DNA from: Sphagnum compactum
Taxonomy: Eukaryota > Bryophyta > Sphagnopsida > Sphagnales
Length of the DNA stretch: 64,000 bases
Reading direction: 5' to 3'
Assembly (NCBI GenBank): GCA_965153455.1
Contig: OZ234494.1
Span: 27,333,354-27,397,353 of the forward strand
The notes beneath the pieces were generated by a model. The model was not told the DNA's origin. It searched no databases and was given only the letters and a program-made list of their open reading frames with translations. Shown one piece after another: positions 12,256 to 24,913 of this stretch; within the stretch, counting starts at the first letter, position 1; each line of letters starts with the position of its first letter. Both the position numbers and the translations under genes were made by a program.

Positions 12256-12471
12256 GGAAATTAAATGGCTAGCTAAAGTTAGGACTAGTTGGAATTGAAA
12301 TTAGACAAGTTAAAATTAAAACTAGTTGAAACCAAACCTGTACTAGTTGAAGACAAAGTAGCCAAAATAAGTTATAGCCGAAATGTACTACCAAAACATA
12401 TTATCAAAATGGACTACCAAAATTCACTATCAAAATATATTACCAAAATGCACTACCCAAACAAATTATTG
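12256..12471. repeat. Short tandem repeats including a 13-bp satellite
   Basis: From 12,381 to 12,471 the sequence divides into seven 13-bp units alternating between AAATGNACTACCA-like and AAANATATTATCA-like forms. The alternation suggests a 26-bp higher-order unit. Immediately upstream, 12,256-12,360 holds looser repeats of ACTAGTTGAA and AAGTTAAAATTAAA. The Lys/Leu-rich open frame across this stretch is a by-product. Confidence 0.8.
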
Positions 12472-14550
12472 AATGTGTTATTGAATTAAAGATAGTCAAA
12501 GAACATTTGACTACACAGTCTTATTTCAAACCTTACATATGCTAAACACTTGCAAGAAAAGTGTTGTCATATTTTGTGACTTGCCTTGTTTTGTGCAACC
12601 AAATGCTTTTTAAATGATTGCCCATTCCACAAGAGAGTGAGGTTGGCAAGTAAACATAGGGTTGCAAGGCCCTAAGGGAGAAGGGCATGGTTGAACAATC
12701 CAAATAGACAAAGAGATACACACCATTTTTAATATGCATATCGCACATAGTGGCTATAGTCTATTTTACCTTGGCCCCTTCTTCGTTGTAATAACTAATA
12801 ACCAACATGGTGTTCAGATATTTAAATGGTTGTTTGCAACACTTGTGAACATTGAAAATCACATGAATGCTAGCTTGAATCAACCATAGCATCGAAATAT
12901 TTACATTCAAAAGAATAAAAATAAAACCATTACAAAACAAACTTGAAACTATTGCACCAATATCTCTTACACCATATGAGACAGTATAGACATACATAAC
13001 AATAACAACATTGGTGTTAGGCAACACAATATTTAATAAAAGCAATGAAATAAGAAAATTCATTTAATTTCACAAATTGTTAATTATAATGTTATTGACA
13101 TTGATGTTAAACTTGAAATTTATATATAATTTTAGATGTAAGAATCTAATTAGTCCATTACAATATTAATTAGTAAATATAGGGTGAAAGCATATTATCA
13201 TGACCTCTTTGGGGGCACTTTTGGTCTTGATATTATAATACATTTAGTATAATTGTTTCAAAAGTGCTCTACATTTGATTTTGAGTATCAATTTTGGTTT
13301 TTTATGCCTTATAATTATTATTTCTACAAAAATAATGTTATGTAATATTATTTATAAAATAAAATAAAATAAAATCATTATCTATATTGAAGGATCCATG
13401 GGTTTATTTATAATATATATTGGTATAATATGGGCATTATCTTATTTTGATTACACTAATTTTAAGAGTTCATTAATCAATTAAATAATAAATTTTAATG
13501 GAATTTAAAATATGGTCCACCTAACTATGCTTGTCATCTTCTATGTGAATGACATAATTATTTGTCAAAATTTTAATTTACTACACATTTATTGTATCTT
13601 TGTCGAGAAAACTCATTTCATAAAATGAAAATTTGAAAATTAGTTACATGGTTCAAATTATGTGAACACGGTCCAATATATTTTCAACTTTCATAAAGAT
13701 TCAAAATTATTTAAATTATTTTTGGAATATATGTGGGTACAAACATAGTCAAAGGAACCACCCAAGTGAATGGACATTCCTTAAAACTATATTTTTATAT
13801 GTTTGAGAAATCACAAGGGAAGCTTAATAATTTGGATTGTCATAATTTGGATTCATCAATTGCAAATTTTATATGCCAAAATATTGACACAAATCAAAAA
13901 TGTTTTTGTATGTTCAAAGAATTCACACTTTGAGAATCGACAATCCTTATATTTTTCAAAAATCGTTTTTTAATCAAATGTGCACCATTCTTTTTGAAAA
14001 TTGAAAAAGATTTTAACATTGATGATTAGAAGGGCAAATGGACTTGAATTGATGAAAATTGCTTTTATAATTAATTTGAGCACATTTGGTTCAAACATGT
14101 TTTTGACCTTGAAAACTATGGATTGAAAAAAATTGCCCTTAACAAAAGTTCATATTTATGTGATAGAAGACATGAATGCATAATATATATGATACAAAAT
14201 CAATTTGTATTCAAAACATATTTATTTCTAACATGTAGTGTTAAATTGGGCATCTAGAATACAAAATTTTAAATTGTAAACCAACACAAAAATTAACACA
14301 TGTCATGTGTGGTCCTTGGAAAAGACCTTTATTTTGGCGCCCCTAATTCCTTTCACTACGGTTGTACCACATCCATGCGTCCATCACGACGGGATAGATG
14401 CATCTAGACGTAAATGCACCCTTGTGTCACGTTAATATAAGGTCAACCTAGTTCAACTTAAAGTCAATCTAGGTCAAAGGCACTATTGAGTTGCTTGGGC
14501 AAGCTTATAGGTGACCAAAATTGGACCCATTATCATTGCTGTAAACCTTG
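12472..14550. other. AT-rich intergenic sequence
   Basis: Very AT-rich, with AAAATAAAAT runs near 13,357-13,375. No gene, RNA or element boundary was recognised. A small moderate-GC patch at 14,335-14,410 (GCGCCCC, CATCACGACGGG) precedes the palindrome array. Confidence 0.4.
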
Positions 14551-14949
14551 TTGCGATGAAAAAATTTGGTTATCATACCTCGTGGTGATAAAAAAAAAAT
14601 TCAATTGCCATAGGGTATGGCGACTGAAAAATTTTGGTCATCAAACCTTGTGACAACCAAAATGTTTGATCGCCCAACCTTGAAAAAATTTAGTCCCCCA
14701 ACCTTAAGCAATTGAAAAAATTTGGTCGCCCTCCCTATGGTGACTAAAATTTTTTGGTTGCCACAAAAGGTTGGCTTGTGGCATCTTTTTGGAAAGTCCT
14801 CATTAGGGGCTTTCCAAAAACATGTGATATGCCCTACTTTCATAGCGACTGAAAAATTTGATTGTCATTAAACAATGGGGTGTGTTGGATGATGACCGAA
14901 TCTTTTTAGTCGACCCTCTTTGTGGCGATCAAAATTTTTCGATCACCAT
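14551..14949. repeat. Array of about ten 33-bp quasi-palindromic units
   Basis: Each unit is a dyad of the form GGCGACnnAAAAAATTTGGTCGCC, varied in each copy. Units sit near 14,551, 14,584, 14,619, 14,651, 14,681 (half unit), 14,708, 14,739, 14,844, 14,889 and 14,923, mostly 30-35 bp apart, with short spacers such as AACCTTG or CCCTAT. The 80-bp gap after the seventh unit holds another perfect hairpin, TTTTTGGAAAG (14,786-14,796) with CTTTCCAAAAA (14,810-14,820). Any single strand could fold into a chain of hairpins. Confidence 0.8.
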
Positions 14950-15954
14950 AGAAAAGGGGTGTTAAAGGTAGATTTTAACAAAACTAGTATTTTACCATAA
15001 TTTTATAGAAACCAAATTTTCCCTACCAAATTTACCCTACTGAATTTCCTATACCAAAAACCTTTTTACCAAAACCGATTTTTATTACCAATTTTAGATT
15101 GTATATTTAGGACCAAACTTTTTGGGATTAGGTTAATTGCCTCTTCCACCATTTTTGACTTTCTTTCTTAGAAGTGCTTAAGGCTCTATGGGTCCAACCA
15201 CTCTATTTGGAACCATATGTGCCCCCTTAGACCATTGCTTTATTCTTATAATATTTTTAAAATATTTTAAATACATCTTTCAAAAAAACATTATTTTTTA
15301 AAAAAGTTTTCTTAATACTATTATGTTAAGGTGCATATTAAAAAATATCCCTAAATATGTCATTAAAAAATATTTCAAATTGTGTTTTTAGTGTCAAAAT
15401 TATTTTTAAGTTGCTTTTATGTAGCTTTTAAGCAATGGTTATAAGAGGTTAAAAATCTTTATACATATTTTTCACTCATGAAATTGATTCCAATTTTTTA
15501 TGATATGTACATAGGGTCCAAGTATGGTATTAAGACCCAATCCCAACTACTTGTCCTTTGCTTAGAAAACAATCATAGGGAAATGTTGATGATGTGGAAA
15601 ATCTAGGATACAATTAGTAAGTTATTAAATACATCGGCGAGAGTTTTGAAATTAGGTCAAGACCCACATCAAGTCTTCCAAAATCCGGTGCACAATGGAT
15701 GGAATTCAATATGGATGTGGATGAAGCAGGAACTTTGAATCGCATGTTTCGAGATAGATCCATCATAAGTCTAAAGTGGTTTACTTCTTTGATTGCAAAC
15801 GCTAAAACAAAAACTTTCCATCTTCTTGTCCATTGAGTCATTTAGGTTTAGCTTAATCAAAAGTTCTTTCTAGAAGTGTGGTAGTGTAATTGAAGGTTTT
15901 AGATTTCAAGAAACCTATTGATTTGATTAGAAAGAGCATACAAGAAACGTTACA
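14950..15954. other. AT-rich intergenic sequence
   Basis: Nothing was firmly recognised. At about 15,700-15,840 a plus-strand frame reads coherently for some 35 residues (MFRDRSIISLKWFTSLIANA) before a stop. It could be a decayed upstream piece of the broken frames that follow. Confidence 0.3.
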
Positions 15955-16547
15955 ATGGGGAAGGTGGATAGGAAAGTGAAAAACAAAGTGAACTTTGAGT
16001 TTCTTCCATGGGATTTTGTTCCTTACAAATATCAAACTAACGACTACTTCAAAATTGTTAGGAAGCTGAGTGGTGAAGGATTCAACCCCAAGGCCAACTT
16101 TCCTCCAAATATTGTGTCTGATGTAAACATAGTAAAGTATTTAGGCCATCATTTGAGGGTTTCAAAACTATCAACTTGAATATTCACCAAAAGACGAAGA
16201 AAGATTTACTAATTCAGTTTTATTGGAAAGTGTATGGTATAGAACAAATCATGAACAATGGGTTCATGATTTGGTTTGTGAAGGGTTACATTACACATAA
16301 GAAGGGTGAGAAAGTTAATTGGGCTAAGGCTGATGTTTCAACATCTCAAGAAAAAGCCCACAGAAAAGAAGCAAAACTAACAAAAAGAGGATTTGCAGAT
16401 TCATTTGGGAAAGCTAGTGGAGGGGAGGGATTCAGCAAATTTGATTGTAAATTCTATAGGTTTGAACAACCTAATGCAGCTATTGGTTTTGATAGAAAAC
16501 AACAATCTCTCCATATGGTGTTTCATCCACAGAACTTGCAAGAATGA
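15955..16547 (+). pseudogene. Two adjoining unrecognised open frames, probably one broken gene
   Basis: A frame of 74 codons (15,955-16,179) opens with MGKVDRKVKNKVNFEF and ends LGHHLRVSKLST. A second frame of 123 codons (16,176-16,547) overlaps it by four bases and continues with a Lys-rich region and FDCKFYRFEQPNAAIGFDRK. Amino-acid composition is protein-like, and the switch of frame at a 4-base overlap suggests a small deletion in a once continuous sequence. I do not recognise the product. It lies about 1.1 kb before the gag relic on the same strand, so it may be retrotransposon-derived, but no gag, protease or polymerase motif is visible. Confidence 0.3.
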
Positions 16548-17639
16548 TAGAGATACATGGGTCACGGTTTGCTTGAATGGGTACAAAAACTATAAGGTAT
16601 TTCAAGATGTTTGTATTACAGAAATGCTTTATTTTAGGATAATGTTTTTAGTGGCATTACTATCTACATTGGAATTTACATTGATTGCTTGGTAGAATCA
16701 AGTACAAGCATCTTTGTTAAATGGGCTGAGCCCCCATCCAACATTGAGCTTATTGGATTTTGACACGTCGTTAAACATGGGCAAGGACAATGACAACTGT
16801 TAAGGTGGTAGGATGATTACATGATTTGGATGAACGGGGCATTTAGGATAGGGACTACTCATGGAACATTGTAATTTTGAATTTTGAATTCTTGTTGGTC
16901 TTGAATCATGATGATGTGACTTGAGACTGCCCAAAGAGGGAAGATTTGGGGAAGAAGATAAATTCTTAGACACACAATCCATGGGAGGAGCTGTAGGAAC
17001 TTTGAAGTAGAAAACCATAGATCTTGTTTTGATATACCAAATACTTTAATTATTATTTTGATTTTTTTCAACAAAACATGGCATTTTGTTATAATTTTGA
17101 TTCATGTTTTCAATAATACAGATAAGCATAAACTTCTGCAGTGAATTCTATGTTTATATCGTTGTGTGAATTTTTTATAGTATCAAAATATGATGAAATG
17201 AATTATAATCTTGTTTTTGGAGTTTTTTAGAATGTATTCTAAAGTGCAGATTCTAGTTATAAGAAATAACCATGAATCTGGTGTTTTAATGAATGGCAAC
17301 GTTAAGTGTGTTGGGAATTAACGTAGAAATAGTGGATGTATGCATGTGAAGTGCAAATCTATTGTTATAGTAATGTGGAATAATTCTGTAGGAATTCTAT
17401 TTCATTTTTACCATTTGGCAACCATCTTGTGGGGAAATTATTTTTGTTTTTTTTACAATAATGAGAAGGTTTTTTACAATTTCTGTTTTTATACTATAGA
17501 TGAGAGTGTTTAGTGAATAATGTTGTTTTTTCAATTCAAAATTTAAAAGGGTATGTTAGAAAGTATTAGAGGTCTAAACGGTTGATGTCCTAAGGATTGC
17601 AGAGCAATCTACAAAATCTTAAAACAAAGAATTATGAAA
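16548..17639. other. AT-rich intergenic sequence, nothing recognised
   Basis: No coding motif or repeat boundary was seen. No LTR ends could be paired on either side of the neighbouring gag relic. Confidence 0.35.
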
Positions 17640-19690
17640 CAAGATGAATCGAATGGTGACTCGGAATTTACAGTGACAATTGGATTTGGAGGCAAATCGG
17701 CAAGTTATTGAAAGACAAACAAAAGGTAATCATGAAAATGGAAAAGAGTATGCAAGGCTTATAAAAACCCCATATCAGAATCTAATATTGGACAAATGAG
17801 TTCTGAAAATAGAGGAAAGACTTGCAGGGCATAGGTCATTTCAACCACAAAAGCTGGTATAGCGTGAAGTATGGATTAGGGGTCTTCAGAGAAGGCATAG
17901 TTACACATGACAATCTCCATGGAGAAAGATGCAATCGACTACTCACCCAAATGAGTGGGTGCAATATACTTCTCAGTCATAATTTGTGGTTCAGAATCAA
18001 AAAAATAAATCTGGAGCAAGGACTTTTGCAGTACCTGATCAACTGCAAGAAATCTCAAGTCCAAAGTTGGTGAAAGCCGAGGAAAGGATGTTACAAGAAG
18101 TATACAACCCAGGTTTGTGTATCAGTCTACATCTCCAAATTATTATGAACCAGTGGAAGACTGGGAGGTGGAAGAAAACACCAATATTGATGTGGTTGTG
18201 GAGACTAAGGAAAATTACCTATGATCATTTAAGTATGCAAAAGCACATGTGAATGTATTGGATGAAGTACCACAATCATACTCACATTAAGGGAATCCAA
18301 AGTTGGATCAAACAAGGTACACAGTCAAAACATGGGATCATGAATCTATGGATTTGGAGGTAATTATATTACTTTCAAGGATTTGTGCATTATGTGAAGA
18401 AGGACATGTAATCATGGATTGTCCTTTTGTGCTTTTTCACATCAGAATAGGTATTGTTAGACATGTGGAATTACAGAATGTGGTAGGAACATTAATGGAT
18501 CATGAACCAAGAATTCCTGTAGTTTAGAACAAATTGAGAGGCATGGAGTTGGGAAGCCAATTGGGACCATAGAGTCGACAAATTCGTCCATCTATTCAGA
18601 CCAGGAGTAGAGAACCAGAGGTGTATTCCCATCCCCATTCTACACCACAGAGGATACCAATGGGTAACCATAGAATGGAACATTGACATCACCTTCAAAT
18701 CAACATAACTTCACCAATCGTGTCAGAAGTGGCAGTTATTGAAACCCAAAGACAACCTATTGGAGTAATAGTTACCCAATCACTTGATGTGGTTATAAAA
18801 ACCACAAGAGTTGAAACGGTTGTTGCGCCCACCATGGATGTTGTTAAAAGGGGAGTACTAATTGGATCTACAACAAAATTGGGTAGTGGATTGGGTGGAG
18901 TCTTGGCAAGAAGGAAACTAAATGGGAATTCAACATTACCAACATCAACTACTAGAGTTGTTGGGACACCTCAGATGGTGTTCACTAATCCAATAATGAC
19001 TATTCATGTGAGTAGGACTGCAGATCGACCACCAATGAATTCAATGGCTATTGGAGGGTATAGAAGTGCAGATTCAACAAATTCGGGAGGAGGATATCGA
19101 GAACCATCTACTGTAATTGCACCAATTTTTTATCACAGAGATGGCCATTATGTTAAGCCAAACAGGGTAGCTCTTAAATATCCTGATTTCAAAAAAGATG
19201 CTGATCCAGATGCTCATGTCAGAATGTTCAATTCTATAGTAAAAGCAAATGCAAAAACTTCTAAAGAATATATCATCAATGCATTTGCTATATGCTAAGA
19301 TATACAACATCAAATTGGTGTCATAATTACATGTCAGAATTCCCTGACTATACTTTTTCAGAGCTTACACAAGCATTTTGCAAACGTCATCGAAAGATTA
19401 AGAATGACGAGCAAATATACATGGAGCTCAAGAATATGAAGTAAGAGGAGACTAAGAGGGTGGAGGTTTACTATGAGCAAATTCAAAAGCTGATTCATGG
19501 TTTACAAGTACCAACCATAGATTTTTTTTTGACTACTGTGTTTAGAGCAGGTTTGCAATTGGGTGAAAACATGCAAAAGTATACCAAAAAATTAATCCGA
19601 AGGGCTACAAAAATGAAAATGCATGAAAACAATGCTAAAAAGTATATGAAACATGTTGACATTAAGCTTTTGAATTACATGAATGTATGA
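17640..19690 (+). pseudogene. Decayed Ty3/gypsy-type retrotransposon gag
   Basis: Reading across frames gives a gag-like order. First comes an N-terminal stretch with ERQTKGNHENGKEYARL (about 17,700). Next is a zinc-knuckle-like CALCEEGHVIMDC near 18,390-18,425 (C-x2-C-x3-H-x4-C, one residue short of the usual CCHC). A Pro/Gln/Thr-rich linker follows, then a Retrotrans_gag domain from YPDFKKDADPDAHVRMF (about 19,180). Past a frameshift at about 19,290 it continues through MSEFPDYTFSELTQAFCKRH and MELKNMK to a stop at 19,442, then VEVYYEQIQKLIHGLQVP and TTVFRAGLQ. The gag capsid domain packages element RNA in virus-like particles. At least one frameshift and several stops make it dead. No protease, reverse transcriptase or integrase follows, and no LTR was found, so this is an internal fragment. 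Confidence 0.8.
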
Positions 19691-21355
19691 AATGTGCTAT
19701 GTAGAAGTTTTTGAAGGTTTCAAAATTTGTACTAACCTATTTTTAACCTACTTTCAGTCTACTTGTTGAAAACTATTTAAAATTCCAAATTGCAAAAAGT
19801 AGATGAAAAGTACATCAATATGCATTAATTTGCAAATTCAATTCATATGGTGTTTAACATATGAGTTTGGGGCATGTCTTGACAATTTTAACCAATGAAA
19901 TGCATTTTACCTTCATCACATAAAATGTGTTTTTGACCCCAAAATTAGGGGGTGTTGAAAACTTACTTTTGAAGGGTCTATCTTTGTTGGAATCTAGAAA
20001 TTCAAAGTGCATAAGATGCAAATAAGAATCCTTAGCTTTCATGAATGTAACAACAAAATTTCACCAACTTTGGTAGCATTCCCACCTAATCTAGCCACCC
20101 AGTAAAAGTAAAGTTACCAAGTAGGCAAGTACAGTTCCTAGGCTTTGGCCACATCAAGGCCGTTGGATGGCCCTACATGGATTAGGGTTTGGATGACGGG
20201 AAAGGTGTCTAGATCTTGGATAGTGGGTTCCTTCTCTCATCTCCTCCACTTTTGTAGCTTCTGCAAGGCTCATCTCAATGCCACCTTCTCGTTGCTAAAA
20301 CATCTTGTTGTACACCTAGAAAGTTCCTAAGTGATCAAAAGTTGTTCAGGGAGGTGAAGGGACAAGCTGCGTTGATGTGGCTCGAATTTGCTTGTAAGAT
20401 GCAAATCGAGTCACCACATAGTGAAATATCGGCAACACTTAACACGTGTAAGTTTCAAACTTGTTCACTTACATTCATAATCAGATGGACCTATATCCAT
20501 TGTGCTTTGGAACTCTTTGCAATCTTAAACATATACGTAATGTGGCATACTGCATAATGTTTTTAAATCTTTGGCACCATTGTAGGTTTTTTTTCTCCTT
20601 AGGGTTGTATGAAGCATCACGTGACCTAAATGCTAAATCTGAAGTTCGAAGATTAAGGTTAAATGTGAAAAAATTTGAAATGTGAAAATGGGAGAGGCGA
20701 TGCGTAAGCTGGAGCTCATCAAATAGTTACACATACACACATGTTCTACAAAGACAACAATGAGCACATGTGTAAATTGCAGCTTATCACCTATAATTTA
20801 AAGCACATTATAGTCTATATATCTTTTCATGTTGTTTGGACTTTACATATCATAAACATCTTATTCAACCCAGTTTATTTTGAGATCTTTAGAAGTTTAT
20901 TTTTCTTTTAGCTACTTGACAAACTTCATGTATGCTTGAAATTAGGCAAAAGCTTTAGGCAAATGTTAATTCCAAAATTCTTATGGTTTGCAGTTTCAAG
21001 TTTAGATCCAAGAAAGCCATAAAAAGTGATGCAGCTATGTCTTTTCAATGCTTAATACTTATATCTAGCCATGTACTTACCACTTCCACTTGAGCTCATG
21101 AGTTTTAATTAGTTGTATTACAGTGGAGATAAGTCATTGTCTAGCCAAGAAATAAAACAAGAAAAAATTAATATGTGCTTATATTGACATGATAGAGTTG
21201 TGTGCACATACTCATTGAATGGGTGCTTACAAAAGTAAGTTAGTTCTTTGATCTAAGGTACAAGATTTCTATGTTGCTTATAGGAATTGAACATATGGGC
21301 TAAAACATGTGTAAAAGTGTACCAAATGGTGATGCCATCTTCATGAAAGTACTCG
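19691..21355. other. Intergenic sequence with weak open frames
   Basis: Plus-strand frames at 20,145-20,685 include a short protein-like stretch (VKGQAALMWLEFACKMQIES and later SRDLNAKSEVRRLRLNVKK), but they are separated by stops and match no family I can name. The remainder is AT-rich and featureless. Confidence 0.3.
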
Positions 21356-21705
21356 ATGAAAGAAGAAGTTAAGTTTTTTTTATCAAAGATCCACTCATTA
21401 AAGGTTTCAAATGTACACCTAGTAATTTCAAGGATTTGGATATCAAATATGGAAATTACAATCATAAGCCTTAGTTTTATTATGCATAAGATCATTGTTC
21501 ATTCCTAATCATAATATTTTGTTTTCAATTAATTCCCAAGTTGAAGTTAAGTTTTCATTATCAAATATGTATCCACTGAAGGTTCCAATTGTAGACCCAG
21601 TAATTTTAAGGATTTGGATATCATAAATTGAAATCATAGTTAGAAGCCTCAACTTTATTCTACATAAGATCATTGTTCATTACCAATGTCATAAATGAAC
21701 CATTT
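21356..21705. repeat. Tandem duplication, about 178-bp unit, two copies
   Basis: AAGGATTTGGATATCA occurs at 21,430 and 21,608. The surrounding phrases (AAGTTAAGTTTT, ATCCACT, AAAGGTTTCAAATGTA versus GAAGGTTCCAATTGTA, and CATAAGATCATTGTTCATT) occur in the same order in both copies. Confidence 0.8.
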
Positions 21706-22259
21706 GTTCTTATGTGTGGTGGTCTCAATAATCCATGGTTTATGTGTGCATGTCAATGACAATTGTATCACATTTGTGTTTATATTCAACATTTCATTAT
21801 TTAGTGGATGCATCATGGATCAGGAATTGTGATTGGGCTTTGTAGATTCTGAATTTGGCTTTGAAATTGTTACATATTCCATATGGGGAAATCAAAAGGA
21901 AAATGCATGACTAATAGAAAATTTAAATGCATTGACAACGTTATTTGGGAGACTACAAAACACATCTAAATTCTCTTGAAGCTGAAAATAATGACTCTAA
22001 TTTAGAGTTCTTCTATACACCTCCTCAAAGCCCATTAAAACCCATCTTCGCATCAACTAAGTCATGTATGAATGAAGATCATGGTAGAAGGCATTTGAAG
22101 ATTTTGTTGGATGCACATGAAACTATTGTACATCAAATTGTGACTACTAAATGTGCTCACAAGTGTCCTCAAAGAATTGCAAGGAAGTCATTCAACAAAA
22201 ACCTAACTACTGAAATGCCTTCCTGTGTTGGTGACAACAAATTAGGATCATCAATACAG

Positions 22260-22386
22260 GTAAGATCAAGTTCATTTTATGTTTGATGTGGTGACTGACA
22301 TGTACATTTGCTTGAGTTTCTGGTGCATTACAATTCTTTATTTCATTTGTGACACATTTATTGATCTAAGTACATTTTATATGTAG
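22260..22386 (+). other. Readable intron with consensus splice sites
   Basis: The donor is CAG|GTAAGA with GT at 22,260. The acceptor is ATGTAG ending at 22,386. The exon before it is in phase 0. The 47-bp exon after it reads GGVDIRHKDNFLQQQ without a stop, and its own donor AAG|GTAAAA follows at 22,434. The next acceptor, CTTATAG ending at 22,784, restores an AGG codon and the frame RARDRERKQV. Agreement of splice sites and phase over three exons is strong evidence for a former spliced gene. Confidence 0.65.
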
Positions 22387-23490
22387 GGGGGAGTGGACAT
22401 TAGACACAAAGACAATTTTTTGCAGCAACAAAGGTAAAATCCAAAAAACCCTAATTGGTCATTACTAAAGTTGTAACAAAATGAGACTAGAAAAACAAAA
22501 GAATGTCTTGTACCCAAAGACTTCAAGTTGTAAAGGCATGATGAGTTGTAGCAATCACAAATATTATTATTATAAAAGCACAGTAGTCTAAGAGAATTTT
22601 ATCACTCTACCTTTGGATTGTAAGACTTTTCATTCCTTTGTTTGACCTAGGCTCCTTATAATTGTTGTTTTACATGAAGTATACATGTATACTAGACATG
22701 TATATTGACACTTATATAATTAAATGTGTTTGGTTCATTCATTCATATGCTTAGGTGCCATTTCTTGTGCATGTGTCCTTATAGGCGTGCACGTGATCGA
22801 GAAAGGAAACAAGTTGATTGTGCAAACCAATTTGTTGTAAGAAGAGCAGGGAAGTCAAACTCCCCAACCCTTTTGGATACAACAATGTCTACTAAGATTT
22901 GTAGGGAAGTTCCAAGGTGGAGAAAACGTTCCACCATTGTTGATAACCTTAGTAATGAATTATGTAGTGCTACCCATGAATTGAATGATAAAGAAAAACA
23001 ACTTGTCCTAAGGAGGTTTTTGGACAAAGATCATGTCAAATCTTTACTTCTAGAGCTTGTTAGAGATGTTAGAGATGCTAGAGATGTTGAACACAAATTG
23101 AGCCTTCTTAATAGTCTAAAAACTGCATATACGCAGCTTGTAGCATAGAAATCAAAGGACAGCATGCCTTATAAAAATGCATTATTAACAATCATTGCAT
23201 CAAATCAAGTTTGCCCTTCTCAACGCTATGTTTTTCAAATAATTGGAAATAGTAGGTACCTATTGTAGAAAGCCATAACATGAAAAATCCATGTGGATAT
23301 GTATGGGGAGAACATTTGGGGGGGGCTCCCATGCAAGTAGCATTTTGATGCCCTCAATGAAGTCAATCATCAATTGGTCCTAGATTTTTGGGACACAACC
23401 ACAACTATCTGACCAATATGAAAAGATGTGAAGCGACAACGTATTGGAATGAAGACATGGGAAGTACACCCACTCATTATCTATAAGAAA

Positions 23491-24913
23491 CTTAGGTATA
23501 TAATAATCTCATTTTGTTAGTACCATGGAACTCCATTTTTTTTTATCATTTTTACTTGGAAAGTGCAACAGTTGTTTTTTGTCAAATTTCTTGGTTTTGA
23601 TGTAGAAAGAATGCGATCAAGACATGATGGCTACTTCCACATAGGTTTAGAATCATTATGTTTGTTTTGAATTTGGAACACCCATTTGTCAAGTACATAT
23701 GCCTTCACATGCCAAGTTGTTTTGTTCCTTTTGCATGTAGGTGAACATTACAGTTAGAAAAATTGGTTGTCATAAGAGGTATTTAGGTCTTAGTTTCAAT
23801 ACTTGTGGAAAATGGCACCCAGCTTGTCCCAACAGTGGAATATTTTATGGCATGTTCTAGTATTTAGTGTTGTGGCCTTGGTTTCTTCTTTGATAAGTGT
23901 GACTACTTTGTGCATGTTTCCTTAAATACTTGTTGTGAACGTTGATTATTGACAAATGTTGGTCAATATTTAATAGTCTACATTGAGTACTTGGGTTCAC
24001 TCTTTACTTGTTTATTATCAAGTATGTTTGTCACTTGTCATAATTCTTTTTTACTTGTTCATGGTGGTGATTACTAGTCATTGTTGCCTTATTACTTGTG
24101 CTTAGACTTTGGTTATTTGTTCTAGGAGTGCTATTACTTATGTGCATGTTTTTCTTACTTGTTATGAATTTTGACAACTAACAAATGCTAGTCGGTACTT
24201 GCCATTGTGCATCGGGTACTTGGGCTATGTCCTTAGTTGCAAGTTTTCCTATGTTTGTCACTTTTCACAATTCTGTGTGCTCATTACTAGTCATTATGGC
24301 ATTAATACTCGTGTTTAGGCCTTGGGTACTTGCTCTAGGGGTGTGACTACTTTTGTGCATGTTTTCTTACTTGTCATGAATGTTGACTACTAACAAATGT
24401 TAGCCAACAGTTGACATTGTGCATTGCGCACTTGGGTTCTACCTTTAGTTATTTTTCATTTTATGTTTGTCAATTTTACCGACTATGGGTTACTTTTGCA
24501 TGATGGTCACCTTTAGTCATTGTTGCCACAAGTACCTATGCTTAGGCCCTGATTATTTCTTTTGCAACTCTTGATACTTGTGGGAAACGCTTTTTATTAG
24601 GACCATGCAAGTTTTAGCTTTTGATAATTGATGGGACTACTTGGTAGTCTACCAAAACTATTTGAGGTGGGGTCCATTGTGTATTTGTTATGATTACTTA
24701 TGTTTTTTTGGGGCAGGTGTTTTTTCCTTTCCACGTAAGAAGTCAATTACATGGAACTTGATATATTATTAGTCATTAATTGTGTTAGGCTACTTAGACA
24801 TGTCAAGTATGGTCTTCATTTTTCTTGGTTATAAAACATATGAATATATAATCATTCATTCTTTGTGATGAATCACTATGGCAACATGTATAAGTTTTTC
24901 ATTTGGGGTCTAG
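23491..24913 (+). repeat. Intron containing a 3-copy tandem repeat of about 213-232 bp
   Basis: GACTACTTTGTGCATG-like phrases occur with TGCATG at 23,911, 24,143 and 24,356. Each is followed in the same order by a TTACTTGT-rich part, TGACAAATGTT-like text, a GTACTTGGG phrase, TATGTTTGTCA and TTACTAGTCATTGTTGCC. The repeat block runs from about 23,870 to 24,560 within an intron of the pseudogene. Confidence 0.75.
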
